Assembly: GCF_000298315.2 (NCBI RefSeq)
Contig: NZ_AEYE02000033.1
Location: forward strand, 5,001 to 69,000
DNA from: Rhizobium grahamii CCGE 502
Lineage (GTDB): Bacteria > Pseudomonadota > Alphaproteobacteria > Rhizobiales > Rhizobiaceae
Length of the DNA stretch: 64,000 nucleotides
Direction of reading: 5' to 3'
Under the pieces are notes generated by a model that made no database searches, had not been told where the DNA came from, and saw only the letters and a list, made by a program, of their open reading frames with translations. Below, piece after piece: positions 36,498 through 45,099 of this stretch. The stretch's first letter is position 1. Each line of letters starts with the position of its first letter. The position numbers and the translations under genes were made by a program.

Positions 36498-37394
36498 TCA
36501 CGCCGCCTTGATCTTGTCCTCGGTCCTGGTGTCGAAATCGGAGGCATCGTGGCGTTCGTGCAGTTGTTCAGACGGGTCGAGGGAGATGCGATTGATCATC
36601 CGGCCGCGTTTGACGGCCGGACGTTCAGCGATCTCGTTTGTCCATCGCTGCAGATGGCTGTAGCTCTGCACATCAAGAAATGTGCCCGCATCCCCGTAAG
36701 CCCTTCCTAGCGCAAGATTGCCATACCAGGGCCAGACGGCCATGTCGGCGATCGAATATTCGTCGCCAGCCAGATACGCGTTTGCGGCAAGATGGCGATC
36801 CAGCACGTCGAGCTGACGCTTGACCTCCATCGAGAAGCGATCGACCGCACATTTTATATGCATGGGGGCGTATGCGTAGAAATGACCGAAACCGCCACCG
36901 AAATAGGGCGCGGACGCCATTTGCCAGAAGAGCCAGTTCATGGCCTCGGTGCGCGCCTGATGGTCCTTTGGAAGGAAAGCATCCAACTTGCTTGCAAGAT
37001 AAAGAAGAATGGCGCCGCTCTCGAAAACACGGGTCGGCTTAGGGGTTGATCGATCCATCAATGCAGGAATTTTCCAGTTTGGATTGATCTCCACAAAGCC
37101 TGACCCGAATTGCTCCCCATCTCCGATCCTGATCAGCCAAGCATCGTACTCGGCACCTTCGTGACCTTTTGCCAGCAATTCCTCCAGCATGATGCCTATC
37201 TTGACGCCGTTTGGAGTAGCCAATGAATAAAGCTGCAGTGGATGCTTTCCGACCGGCAGGTCCTGATCATGCGTCGCGCCATCGACAGGGCGGTTGATAT
37301 TGGCGAATTGCCCGCCATCACCCTTCTCCCAGGTCCAGACCTTCGGAAGTTCGTATCCGGCGGGAACATTATTGACGGGAGATCTTTCGGCCAT
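36498..37394 (-). CDS. yghU: Glutathione S-transferase-like disulfide reductase YghU
   Basis: A 298-residue nu-class GST relative that is close to E. coli YghU along its whole length. Shared stretches include KVWTWEKGDGGQFANINRPV, GKHPLQLYSLATPNG, EYDAWLIRIGDGEQFGSGF, ERPAVKRGRMINR and SEQLHERHDASDF. YghU binds two glutathiones and reduces disulfide bonds of small molecules. The open frame extends 83 codons upstream, but that part belongs to a decayed peptidase gene on the other side, so the ATG at 37394 is taken as start even though it has no strong ribosome binding site. Confidence 0.9.
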   Translation of the reverse strand: MAERSPVNNVPAGYELPKVWTWEKGDGGQFANINRPVDGATHDQDLPVGKHPLQLYSLATPNGVKIGIMLEELLAKGHEGAEYDAWLIRIGDGEQFGSGFVEINPNWKIPALMDRSTPKPTRVFESGAILLYLASKLDAFLPKDHQARTEAMNWLFWQMASAPYFGGGFGHFYAYAPMHIKCAVDRFSMEVKRQLDVLDRHLAANAYLAGDEYSIADMAVWPWYGNLALGRAYGDAGTFLDVQSYSHLQRWTNEIAERPAVKRGRMINRISLDPSEQLHERHDASDFDTRTEDKIKAA

Positions 37395-37508
37395 CAAATC
37401 AGTGCTTGGTTTTTGAATGGGAGCGGGCGAGGGCGTCGCCTGATAATATGGGTACCACGCGGCATCGCTTGCACAGATTGACGAAGGATAGGTGCGACGG
37501 GCAGGTCT

Positions 37509-38035
37509 GCCGCCGGAATCGACGAGAATAACGTCACCCGCCTCGAGAAACTGCTCGCCGTCCGCTCCATGGGCCAGTGCGGTGGCAGCCGAACGACACG
37601 ATGCTGAAGGTGGATGAATTGTCGGCGACACCGGCTGCCGCATTGACGGCTATCACTCCGATCTGACACGCACATACGTGCTCGACGGTCCAGCAGGCTG
37701 TCTTTGACGCTGCGAAGCGGGATGCTCCCTGCGAAAACCTTGATGCTGCGGCGCGCGCCGTCTTTGCCCGGCATGGCCTCGGTCCTGACTACCGCCTCCC
37801 CGGTCTCCCGCACCGCGCCGGCCATGGGCTTGGCCTCGACATCCACGAGGCACCTTTCATCATCAGGGGAAACTGCACACCGCTCGTCAAGGGCATGTGT
37901 TTTTCGAATGAGCCATGGTCGTCTTTCCCGGCGCATTCGGCGTTCGTCTCGAGGATTACATCTTCGTGGTACAGGATGGCCCGCACTGGTTCACGCACCG
38001 GCAGGCAATCCCTCGGCTGTCTAATCCAGGAGACT
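37509..38035 (+). pseudogene. Decayed M24 peptidase (Xaa-Pro aminopeptidase-like) with scrambled 5' part
   Basis: Pieces of an M24 metallopeptidase are spread over several frames. From 37618 (plus) comes GDTGCRIDGYHSDLTRTYV with metal-binding Asp, stopped at about 37708. From 37688 in the next frame come GLPHRAGHGLGLDIHEAPF with metal-ligand His, and GMCFSNEP. From about 37915 in a third frame comes FPGAFGVRLEDYIFVVQDGP. The part expected just before the first piece (LAHGADGEQFLEAGDVILVD) is found on the minus strand at 37509-37592, as if that segment had been inverted or came from a second copy. At least two frameshifts plus a rearrangement make it non-functional. Confidence 0.75.
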
Positions 38036-38349
38036 TTTATAGGCCATCCTCCGTCCAAGCGCCTGATTCGCCCCCCAAGTGAGGGCTAGGACCGGCCTGC
38101 ATGAAATCCTTCCTCTGGCCGCGGAAACCGAGATTCGGTTGTCATAGGATGCAACCCTGCCCTGAAACACACGGGGAGCTCGCGTTGCATTGACCGGCCG
38201 ATCGCCACAAACGTGCAGAATGCTGTGTTAAGGTAGCGTTTTCTGTTGACTGAGACACGGTATACGCTAGCTCTTAAATAAGCTGCCCCGACCGGCAGCA
38301 TTCAGAAGCCAACACCCCGAGCGCGGCGGGATGAGGAGGTTCAAGCTAT
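38036..38349. other. Upstream region of the signalling operon
   Basis: About 310 bases between the peptidase remnant and the GGDEF-EAL gene. No gene recognised. It should contain the promoter of the six-gene operon. No EcfG or CtrA motif was found by eye. Confidence 0.5.
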
Positions 38350-40080
38350 ATGCCGGAAAACCGTCCGGATTGGCCAAAGCTGGTTCCACAAGGATCCGAA
38401 TTTTTTCATCGCGCTGCGGCGACGTTCTCGCTCTGGGATCTCGACCTCGTCATTATCGACTGGTCCGACGAACTCACGAAGCGAGAGGGCTTTGATGGTC
38501 AATCCACTGCGAAACTATGGGATGTTTATCCGGCGCTCGCTAATCCTCCGATCGCCGCGCTTGTCAGGCATGTCATCGAATCCGGCAGGCCCCGGTCCGT
38601 CCGCCTGATGAGGACGACCGACGAGCCCTGCGACCTGTTGCTGCTTCCAGCCAAGGATGGGCTTGCAATCATCGAGATCGACGCCGGTGATCTCGCCGGG
38701 GAAACACATGCAAAGGACGACGAGCGGGCGCTCTTGCGGCATCAGGCAACGCACGATGTGCTGACAGGGCTTCCCAATCGCCGTCGATTCAGTGACGAAC
38801 TCGCACGCCTCCTTCCGACCAAAGGAAGCAATCTCGCGCTGATGCAGATCGATCTGGACGACTTCAAGCCAGTCAACGATACGCTTGGGCACGGCGCCGG
38901 CGATATCGTGCTCAAGCTTGCCGCCAACCGCATCCGAAGCGTACTCGGCACAGATGATACCGCCTTTCGTCTCGCCGGTGATGAGTTCGCGATCATTCAG
39001 ATCGCACAGGGTCAACCAAGCGCAGGAGAGAGACTGGCCGACACACTGGTTGCCGAGTTCAAGAAGCCCTTCGTGGTGGATGGCATCACGGTCTTTGTCG
39101 GGGCGAGCGTTGGAATCGCAATCGCACCACGCGACGGCGACGAGGGCGAGCAACTGATGAAAGCCGCCGACGTCGCCCTCTATGCAGCAAAGAAAGAGGG
39201 GCGGCGACGCGCACGCACCTTCGATCCGGCGATGCTTCTCGTCCTCGAGCAGCGGGAGCTCTTGAGGCGGAGCCTGCGGGTCGCGCTGCAGCACAAGGAG
39301 TTTTTCCTGGAATACCAGCCCCTCGTTGACCGCTGCCGAACGGTCACCGGGTTTGAGGCCCTGTTGCGATGGCGCCACCCAAGGCTCGGCGTCATCCCGC
39401 CGATCGCCTTCATTCCCATGGCCGAAGCCGATGGGCTGATGAGCGAAATCGGCCAATGGGTGCTGGAGGAGGCCTGCCGGGCCGCCCTCAACTGGCCGGA
39501 CCATTATACGGTTGCGGTTAATCTGTCCCCGGCCGAGTTCCTGACGGTGGGCTTTACCGATCGCGTCTCGCAAACGCTCGACCTCGTCGGTTTCCCCGCC
39601 GAGCGCCTGGAACTCGAGATTACCGAAACGGTGCTTCTTGAGCGGACGACCAATAATCTGGACACCTTGAACACTCTCAACGTGCTTGGCATCCAGATCT
39701 CGCTCGATGATTTCGGGACCGAATATTCCTCGTTGAGTTATCTCAAGAATTTTCCCTTCGACAACATCAAGATCGACAAGTATTTCATCAACGATCTGCT
39801 TGATGACGAAAAGAGCCAGACGATCGTTAGATCGATCATTTCCCTGTCGCACGGTCTGGACATGCGTGTGACCGCCGAGGGCGTCGAGACCGCGGAACAG
39901 GCGTCCTGGCTCCTTGCAGAGGGATGCGACCGTTTGCAGGGCTACTTCCTGAGCCCGCCGCTGCATGTCGACCGGCTTGGATCGTTCATCCGTCATGGCA
40001 AAAAGGCAAGGATGGGCGCAGCCGCGGGCACAACGCGTGCCCAGGATACGCAAATGGCCATCGGCCAGGGAAGCAATTGA
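38350..40080 (+). CDS. GGDEF-EAL c-di-GMP enzyme with N-terminal PAS-like region
   Basis: A 576-residue soluble protein. Residues about 15-120 form a PAS-like sensor (RAAATFSLWDLDLVIIDWSD). Residues about 130-290 are a GGDEF domain whose signature is AGDEF (A209-F213), a variant that can still be active; no RxxD inhibitory site precedes it. Residues about 305-560 are an EAL domain with EALLRW, VNLSPAEF, ELEITETVLL, DDFGTEYSSL and VTAEGVETAEQ. The loop usually reads DDFGTGYSS, so one Gly is Glu here. It could make or degrade c-di-GMP. First gene of the operon that continues with GHKL, STAS-methyltransferase and PP2C genes, as in Sia-like switches that control a cyclase. Confidence 0.9.
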   Translation: MPENRPDWPKLVPQGSEFFHRAAATFSLWDLDLVIIDWSDELTKREGFDGQSTAKLWDVYPALANPPIAALVRHVIESGRPRSVRLMRTTDEPCDLLLLPAKDGLAIIEIDAGDLAGETHAKDDERALLRHQATHDVLTGLPNRRRFSDELARLLPTKGSNLALMQIDLDDFKPVNDTLGHGAGDIVLKLAANRIRSVLGTDDTAFRLAGDEFAIIQIAQGQPSAGERLADTLVAEFKKPFVVDGITVFVGASVGIAIAPRDGDEGEQLMKAADVALYAAKKEGRRRARTFDPAMLLVLEQRELLRRSLRVALQHKEFFLEYQPLVDRCRTVTGFEALLRWRHPRLGVIPPIAFIPMAEADGLMSEIGQWVLEEACRAALNWPDHYTVAVNLSPAEFLTVGFTDRVSQTLDLVGFPAERLELEITETVLLERTTNNLDTLNTLNVLGIQISLDDFGTEYSSLSYLKNFPFDNIKIDKYFINDLLDDEKSQTIVRSIISLSHGLDMRVTAEGVETAEQASWLLAEGCDRLQGYFLSPPLHVDRLGSFIRHGKKARMGAAAGTTRAQDTQMAIGQGSN

Positions 40081-40094
40081 AAGGTCCGAATGCA

Positions 40095-40592
40095 ATGAAA
40101 GAGCCCGCGTTCGAGCAACTGCTCAAACTCGAAATGGAGATGGCAACCTTCACGGCTGATTGGCTGCATTGCGACCAGCTGTCGAACTATGTCGCCCGAA
40201 TGGTCAGCCATGACCGGCGCGACCCGTTACGCCACTCCAACCTGCTGTCGTCAGCTCTGAACGAACTTCTCGAGATGTCCTTCCGCTCGGACGTCCAGGA
40301 TGGTGAACTTGTCTTCGGCTTTTATCGCCACCAGCATGTCGAGCGCATCGAGCTGAGCTTCCCCTGCCCGTCGCAACAGCAACGGCACTATACCGAGGTT
40401 GTCGACTCTCTAAAGGATGGGAACAAGCTGGCCGGCTATGTCGAGATCATTGCAGACGAGACGGCGCCTATCGAGCAAGCGGTCCTGATGGGGCTGGCGG
40501 TCAATTATGACGCGGGCATCGAGCTGCGGTCGTCGGCTGCCGACACGCTAACCTTCGTCGTGGACTTGCCGCTCGAAAGGTTGCTCAATTGA
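40095..40592 (+). CDS. Degenerate GHKL kinase-like protein of a partner-switching module
   Basis: A 165-residue soluble protein. It resembles the GHKL-type protein encoded at 44125: the sequence around NELLEMSFRS (N56-S65) aligns with NELIENAIKF there, and a C-terminal MGLAVNYDAGIEL aligns with LGLLTLMSDYEVQ. In this copy the N-box Asn that normally holds Mg-ATP is Met61, so kinase activity is doubtful and it may act as a pseudokinase or scaffold. It lies 14 bases after the GGDEF-EAL gene and overlaps the STAS-methyltransferase gene by 4 bases, suggesting that those two proteins form a pair. This assignment comes from my alignment by eye. Confidence 0.6.
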   Translation: MKEPAFEQLLKLEMEMATFTADWLHCDQLSNYVARMVSHDRRDPLRHSNLLSSALNELLEMSFRSDVQDGELVFGFYRHQHVERIELSFPCPSQQQRHYTEVVDSLKDGNKLAGYVEIIADETAPIEQAVLMGLAVNYDAGIELRSSAADTLTFVVDLPLERLLN

Positions 40593-41767
40593 CCGCCAAC
40601 AATCTTTCGCCGGCCTTCACGACCCAGTTCGACACCAGCAATCAGGAATTTCTCGCCGCGGGCGTCTGCCGCCCTCGCTCCATCGCCGATATCGCCGACG
40701 ACCTCAGGCTCCTGCGGGATGGCATCGAAACCGTAAAGGGCGTTTTCTATGTCAATCTGAAGCGCGTGACGCATATGAACAGCACGGCCTTTCACGCGCT
40801 AACCCGCGTCCTGGTTGACGCGTCACACTCGAGGCCGGAACTCCAGATCGTCGTTGTCGTATCGAGCGTCGTGACTTGGGCAACGCAGATGTTCAGGCAC
40901 CTCGGCGACCTCTCCCCGAACATTTCGATGGAGATCTACGATTCCGCCTTCTATCCCGGCCAGACCTTCGTCGAGAACCAGAGTTTCATCCCAATTCTGA
41001 GAACGCAGACCAAGATGACCTGGCGCCATGAACGGGAAATCCTGCCACGCCACGGCTTGCGTAGCGGCATGGCGATTGCCGACATCTGTTGTGGCATCGG
41101 CGATTTCGCGATGCTCGTCAGGAAGGAATTCAACCCAGCCAGAATGGTTGCACTCGATCATTCGATGGCAAGCCTCGACTACGCACGCTCCGTCGCGGAG
41201 AAATTCTGCGTCCGGGACATAGAATATACCTACGGCGATGCCTCGCAGATGCTGTTCGAAAGCGACCAGTTCGATTTCGTGACATGCCGCCATTCGCTGC
41301 AGATTTTCGACCGGCCAGAACTTCTCCTCAGGGAACTCTATCGGATCTGCAAGCCGGGCGGCCGCGTCTACATCACGAACGAGAAGAACTCCCACTGCCT
41401 GGGAGAGCCGCGCGCTGACAGTATCCAGTGGACCTATACCGAGGTCGCCAGGCTGTTTCGTCACTTTGACATGGATGTCGAGATGGGGCCGAAGGGCTCA
41501 CGCCTGTTGCGGGACGCCGGGTTCGACGATGTGAAGATCGAGAGCTTCATGGTCACCAATCTCGACGGCGATCCTCAGGAGTTCGCTGACATCATCCAGG
41601 CATGGGAAGATGTCTATGCCGGCGAAATGGCCGTAAAGCGCGGCGACTCCCCGGATTTCATCGAGCGTTTCAGGCAGGGGTTCGCTGATCATATCTTCGC
41701 CGCCCTCCATCCGCGCGGCTATGCCGGCTGGCCGATCTGGGCCGCATCTGGACAAAAGCCACTATGA
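40589..41767 (+). CDS. STAS domain fused to a SAM-dependent methyltransferase
   Basis: A 392-residue two-part protein. Residues about 10-125 look like a STAS domain: THMNSTAFHALTRVLVDASH and RPELQIVVVVSSVVTW line up closely with [20 protein letters not shown] and [16 protein letters not shown] of the lone STAS protein at 44700. N64-S65-T66 sits where the phosphorylated Ser would be. Residues about 145-380 are a class I methyltransferase with motif I ADICCGIGDFA (about 163-173), VALDHS after it, and CKPGGRVYITNE. The start is TTG at 40589, overlapping the preceding stop, with AAAGG 8 bases upstream. It overlaps the phosphatase gene as ATGA. Methyl acceptor unknown. Confidence 0.75.
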   Translation: MTANNLSPAFTTQFDTSNQEFLAAGVCRPRSIADIADDLRLLRDGIETVKGVFYVNLKRVTHMNSTAFHALTRVLVDASHSRPELQIVVVVSSVVTWATQMFRHLGDLSPNISMEIYDSAFYPGQTFVENQSFIPILRTQTKMTWRHEREILPRHGLRSGMAIADICCGIGDFAMLVRKEFNPARMVALDHSMASLDYARSVAEKFCVRDIEYTYGDASQMLFESDQFDFVTCRHSLQIFDRPELLLRELYRICKPGGRVYITNEKNSHCLGEPRADSIQWTYTEVARLFRHFDMDVEMGPKGSRLLRDAGFDDVKIESFMVTNLDGDPQEFADIIQAWEDVYAGEMAVKRGDSPDFIERFRQGFADHIFAALHPRGYAGWPIWAASGQKPL

Positions 41768-44121
41768 CGGAAACCGCTGGCAGGCAACGCCTGGGACTTC
41801 GGTCGTTTCGCACGAAATTCATCATCGTGGTCGGTGGTGCGGTGCTGTTCGACCTTCTCGTCAGCGGCGGTCTCGCCCTGTGGAACGTGCAGCGATTGTC
41901 AAGGGACGCGACCGCACAAGTCGGTCAGGGCCTGGAAAAGGCAAGCCAGGATTATATCCGCACCTCCACGGATTCGACGGCCGCGCAGGTCAGCCTGCTT
42001 CTTGGCCAGGTCCATTCCGATGTGAAAGCACTCGCAGGCGTTCTGCAAGACCAGATCGATCAGCCGACCAGGAATAATGCGGTTGGCGCCGCGATGGCAG
42101 GTGCCGAACCCAATGGGGTGACGGTTGCCTACGACGCGACGGGCAACTGGGCACAGAACCTTCCCGGGTCCCCCTCCGTTGTCAGTGTCTGGGGCTATCT
42201 CCTCGACAAGGACCACCGTCCACTGCCCAGGGTCCAGGCCGACATCGAAACAAGCGCCGTGCTTGATCTCGTTGCGCCGAACCTCCTGCGGACGGGCGCA
42301 TCGAAACTGCAGATGTACTACATCGGCCCGAAGGACCGGCCAATCTTCAGAACCGCGCCCTATACGGATCAGGCGCAGACGTTCGACCGCCTCTATCCGA
42401 AACATAATGACCAGAACTTCTGGGATTTCTTCTTTCCCGGCCTATACGAGTCATGGGAACGGTGGGCGCTTGATCCCGCGTCTCGTCCAGCTCCAGACAA
42501 CATCACGCAAACTGCGCCCTATACTGACGCCATTACCGGCAAGCTGATCGTCAGCTTCTTCCATCCTTTGTGGACGCCGGATCGTCGCGGCGTCGCCGGG
42601 ACGGCCGGCGCCGACATCACTCTCGACCAGCTCGCCGAAGTCGTCGAGCATGTGAAGGTGGCAGAAACCGGCTTCGGTTTCCTCACCATGTCGAACGGTA
42701 ATGTCGTGGCTATCAATTCGGCTGGCGAGAAGGTGATGGGCCTGCGGGCGGCGAATGAAGCGACCGGCACCGGCGTAACCGGGCTTGACCGTTCCCTGCC
42801 AAAGAGCTCGCAAAAGGCCGTCGCCTCTCTGCCGCTTGACGAAGATGGAAAGGTCCAGCGCATCTCGTTGACGGAAAACGGCGAGGACGTGCCCTATCTC
42901 CTTGTCACCAAGCAGCTTACCCCATCCAATCTGTGGGTGGACGGTCCGGTCAAGCGCGAAGCCATGTCACTCGGCATCGTCGTTCCCGAGCGAGAGATTT
43001 ACGCGTCCCTTATCGCGGCCAGGGAGCAAATCACCAGGGCCACCAATCGTATCCTGATCTACCAGGTGCTTGCGGTCCTCATCTCGCTTCTGATTGTCAC
43101 CGCCGCGGTCTTTGCCGCATCGAAGCGCATTACCGGCGGCATCAGTGCGCTTGCGGCAGCTGCCAGGCGCATTCAGGCCAAGGACTATTCCGTCAGGGTC
43201 GACATTCGTACCAAGGACGAGGTGGCAGAGGCCGGGCTCGCCTTCAATCGAATGGCCGAACAGATCAGCTTCCACACCGAGAACCTCGAAAACATCGTGG
43301 CCGAACGGACACGGGAGATCGAAGAGGCCAAGGAGGAAATCCAGGCTCTGAACACGCAGCTGAAGAGCGAGAACCTGCGTCTCGGCGCGGAGTTGGATGT
43401 CGCAAGACACATTCAGATGATGGTCCTGCCGCGCGCCGCCGAACTCGGTGCCGTCGAGCACCTGGAAATTGCTGCCTACATGCGTCCCGCAGACGAGGTC
43501 GGAGGCGACTATTATGACGTGCTGCAGAGTGGCAGGAGCCTGAAAATCGGTATCGGCGACGTGACCGGTCATGGCCTGGAGAGCGGGGTGCTGATGCTCA
43601 TGGTGCAGTCTGTGGCTCGCGCATTGCTGGAGGCTGGAGAAACGGATCCTTCAAAATTCCTGGCCCATCTGAATAGCGCGATCTTCAAGAACATCGAGCG
43701 GACGAGAACCGACAAGCACCTTACATTGTCCTTCCTGGATTACGATGGCGACCGCCTGACGATCTCGGGACAGCATGAAGACTTGATCGTCATTCGCCAG
43801 ACCGGCGAGGTCGAGCGCATCGATACTGGCGATCTCGGATTGCCGGTCGGGCTGGAATCCGACATCACGCCATTCGTCGACACGCGCGAGATCTCGTTCG
43901 AGAAAGGCGACCTGATCGTGCTCCACACGGACGGGGTGACCGAGGCCGAAAATTCCAGTGGGGAATTGTTCGGCATCGACCGGCTTTGCCAGAGCGCGCG
44001 TCGTCTGCACGGTCAATCGGCCGAGGAGGTCAAGGACGGCATCATCGACGGCCTCATGGCCTATATCGGAACGCAAAAAATTCATGATGACATCACGCTG
44101 GTTGTGATGCGGCATAGGTGA
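41764..44121 (+). CDS. Membrane sensor with PP2C/SpoIIE serine phosphatase (SiaA-like)
   Basis: A 785-residue inner-membrane phosphatase. It has a membrane segment at about 18-41, a periplasmic sensor of nearly 390 residues (double-Cache-like), a second membrane segment at about 428-452, HAMP (about 453-505), a coiled coil, and a SpoIIE/PP2C domain from about 549. Metal-binding motifs are all present: DEVGGDYYD, GDVTGHGLESGVLM, VLHTDGVTEAEN and HDDITLVVM. It would dephosphorylate STAS-type antagonists in response to an external signal, as SiaA does for SiaC or RsbU for RsbV. It sits in the middle of the operon between the two GHKL/STAS pairs. Confidence 0.9.
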   Translation: MTETAGRQRLGLRSFRTKFIIVVGGAVLFDLLVSGGLALWNVQRLSRDATAQVGQGLEKASQDYIRTSTDSTAAQVSLLLGQVHSDVKALAGVLQDQIDQPTRNNAVGAAMAGAEPNGVTVAYDATGNWAQNLPGSPSVVSVWGYLLDKDHRPLPRVQADIETSAVLDLVAPNLLRTGASKLQMYYIGPKDRPIFRTAPYTDQAQTFDRLYPKHNDQNFWDFFFPGLYESWERWALDPASRPAPDNITQTAPYTDAITGKLIVSFFHPLWTPDRRGVAGTAGADITLDQLAEVVEHVKVAETGFGFLTMSNGNVVAINSAGEKVMGLRAANEATGTGVTGLDRSLPKSSQKAVASLPLDEDGKVQRISLTENGEDVPYLLVTKQLTPSNLWVDGPVKREAMSLGIVVPEREIYASLIAAREQITRATNRILIYQVLAVLISLLIVTAAVFAASKRITGGISALAAAARRIQAKDYSVRVDIRTKDEVAEAGLAFNRMAEQISFHTENLENIVAERTREIEEAKEEIQALNTQLKSENLRLGAELDVARHIQMMVLPRAAELGAVEHLEIAAYMRPADEVGGDYYDVLQSGRSLKIGIGDVTGHGLESGVLMLMVQSVARALLEAGETDPSKFLAHLNSAIFKNIERTRTDKHLTLSFLDYDGDRLTISGQHEDLIVIRQTGEVERIDTGDLGLPVGLESDITPFVDTREISFEKGDLIVLHTDGVTEAENSSGELFGIDRLCQSARRLHGQSAEEVKDGIIDGLMAYIGTQKIHDDITLVVMRHR

Positions 44122-44124
44122 TAG

Positions 44125-44682
44125 ATGACGACCGTGCTTTTTGGACAGGAATATCTGGCGTCGCCGGAGATAAACCACTCCGTTCGACTGCGTCTGCTTG
44201 ACGGCCCGCTTGATCTTGCCTGGAAACACTCCGGCATGACGTCGGACTTCATTGCAGAAATGATGACGCCGAGATTTCGCCCATCAAAGCGGCTTTACAA
44301 CCAGCTCCGACAAGATATTGGCTATCTTGCAAACGAGTTGATCGAAAATGCCATCAAATTTCGCAGCCGCGGCGAGGTGGTCGTGGAGGCGCTGGCGCAG
44401 TCGGACTGCTTCCGGTTGCGCGTGTCCAACCTCGTCGACCGCGAAACCGCCGACAGGTTTCAGCAATTGCTCACAACCGTAACGAGCGGTGATCCTGGCG
44501 TGCTGCTCATCGAGCAGATCGAGGCCAGTGCGACCGCGACGAGCGGGAATGCGTCTGGTCTCGGCCTCCTGACGCTGATGAGTGACTACGAGGTGCAGTT
44601 TGCCTGGCTTTTCGAAGGCGAGGATGACTCCGGGCCGACCAGGATCCAGATCTATGCCGCAATGGCAATTCCCCCGTCCTGA
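44125..44682 (+). CDS. GHKL kinase-like regulator (SiaB / slr1658-like)
   Basis: A 185-residue soluble protein with a histidine-kinase-like ATPase core. The N-box reads NELIENAIKF (N70-F79, with the Mg-binding Asn at 75), and GNASGLGLLTLMSDY probably forms the glycine-rich lid. Its size and setting beside a PP2C phosphatase and a STAS protein match partner-switching kinases such as SiaB and the slr1658 group of cyanobacteria. It would phosphorylate the STAS proteins at 44700 and perhaps 40589. It lies 3 bases after the phosphatase gene and 17 bases before the STAS gene. Confidence 0.75.
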   Translation: MTTVLFGQEYLASPEINHSVRLRLLDGPLDLAWKHSGMTSDFIAEMMTPRFRPSKRLYNQLRQDIGYLANELIENAIKFRSRGEVVVEALAQSDCFRLRVSNLVDRETADRFQQLLTTVTSGDPGVLLIEQIEASATATSGNASGLGLLTLMSDYEVQFAWLFEGEDDSGPTRIQIYAAMAIPPS

Positions 44683-44699
44683 AACATCAAAGGTGCTGA

Positions 44700-45038
44700 A
44701 TGGAGATTAGAGAAGAAGCATACCGCGTCTGGTCCGAGGGCGGCACCGTCTATTTCGACGGCACGATGAGACTGGCCGGACCCGATGCCTATGCGCCAGT
44801 CCATGCGCTTGCGATGAAAGCTATTGAAGAAGGTGGCGGCAAGACTACCTTGGATCTGACCGGGCTTGAATTCCTCAACTCTTCAGGGATAAATTTGCTT
44901 GCTAAACTGACAATAGAAGCGCGCAAGCGTCCGGAGCTGCATTTGACGGTGCTTGGCTCGTCTCAGGTGTCCTGGCAGATGAAATCCCTGCCGAACCTGA
45001 AGAAACTGCACCCGGGCGTCGATTTGAGGATGACGTAG
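44700..45038 (+). CDS. STAS-domain antagonist protein (slr1659-like)
   Basis: A 112-residue single-domain protein. It begins [20 protein letters not shown] and carries [20 protein letters not shown], where Ser61 or Ser62 sits at the position phosphorylated in SpoIIAA/RsbV-type anti-anti-sigma factors. I recognise it as close to the slr1659 regulator group. It should be phosphorylated by the GHKL protein encoded before it and dephosphorylated by the PP2C protein, and in one state bind a target, possibly the GGDEF-EAL enzyme. Last gene of the six-gene operon; an AraC-type gene follows after 61 bases. Confidence 0.85.
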   Translation: MEIREEAYRVWSEGGTVYFDGTMRLAGPDAYAPVHALAMKAIEEGGGKTTLDLTGLEFLNSSGINLLAKLTIEARKRPELHLTVLGSSQVSWQMKSLPNLKKLHPGVDLRMT

Positions 45039-45099
45039 GGTGTAAACTGTTCAGGACCGGGCGAGGATGGTCCTTGCCTGGTTCGTCAAGGAGGCATGA

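Noticed and set aside
36498-37643. Longer 381-residue version of the YghU protein
   Set aside because: The extra 83 N-terminal residues are an inverted fragment of an M24 peptidase relic, not part of the GST family.
38515-40095. 526-codon open frame antisense to the GGDEF-EAL gene
   Set aside because: High-GC shadow of a gene with clear GGDEF and EAL motifs; no motif of its own.
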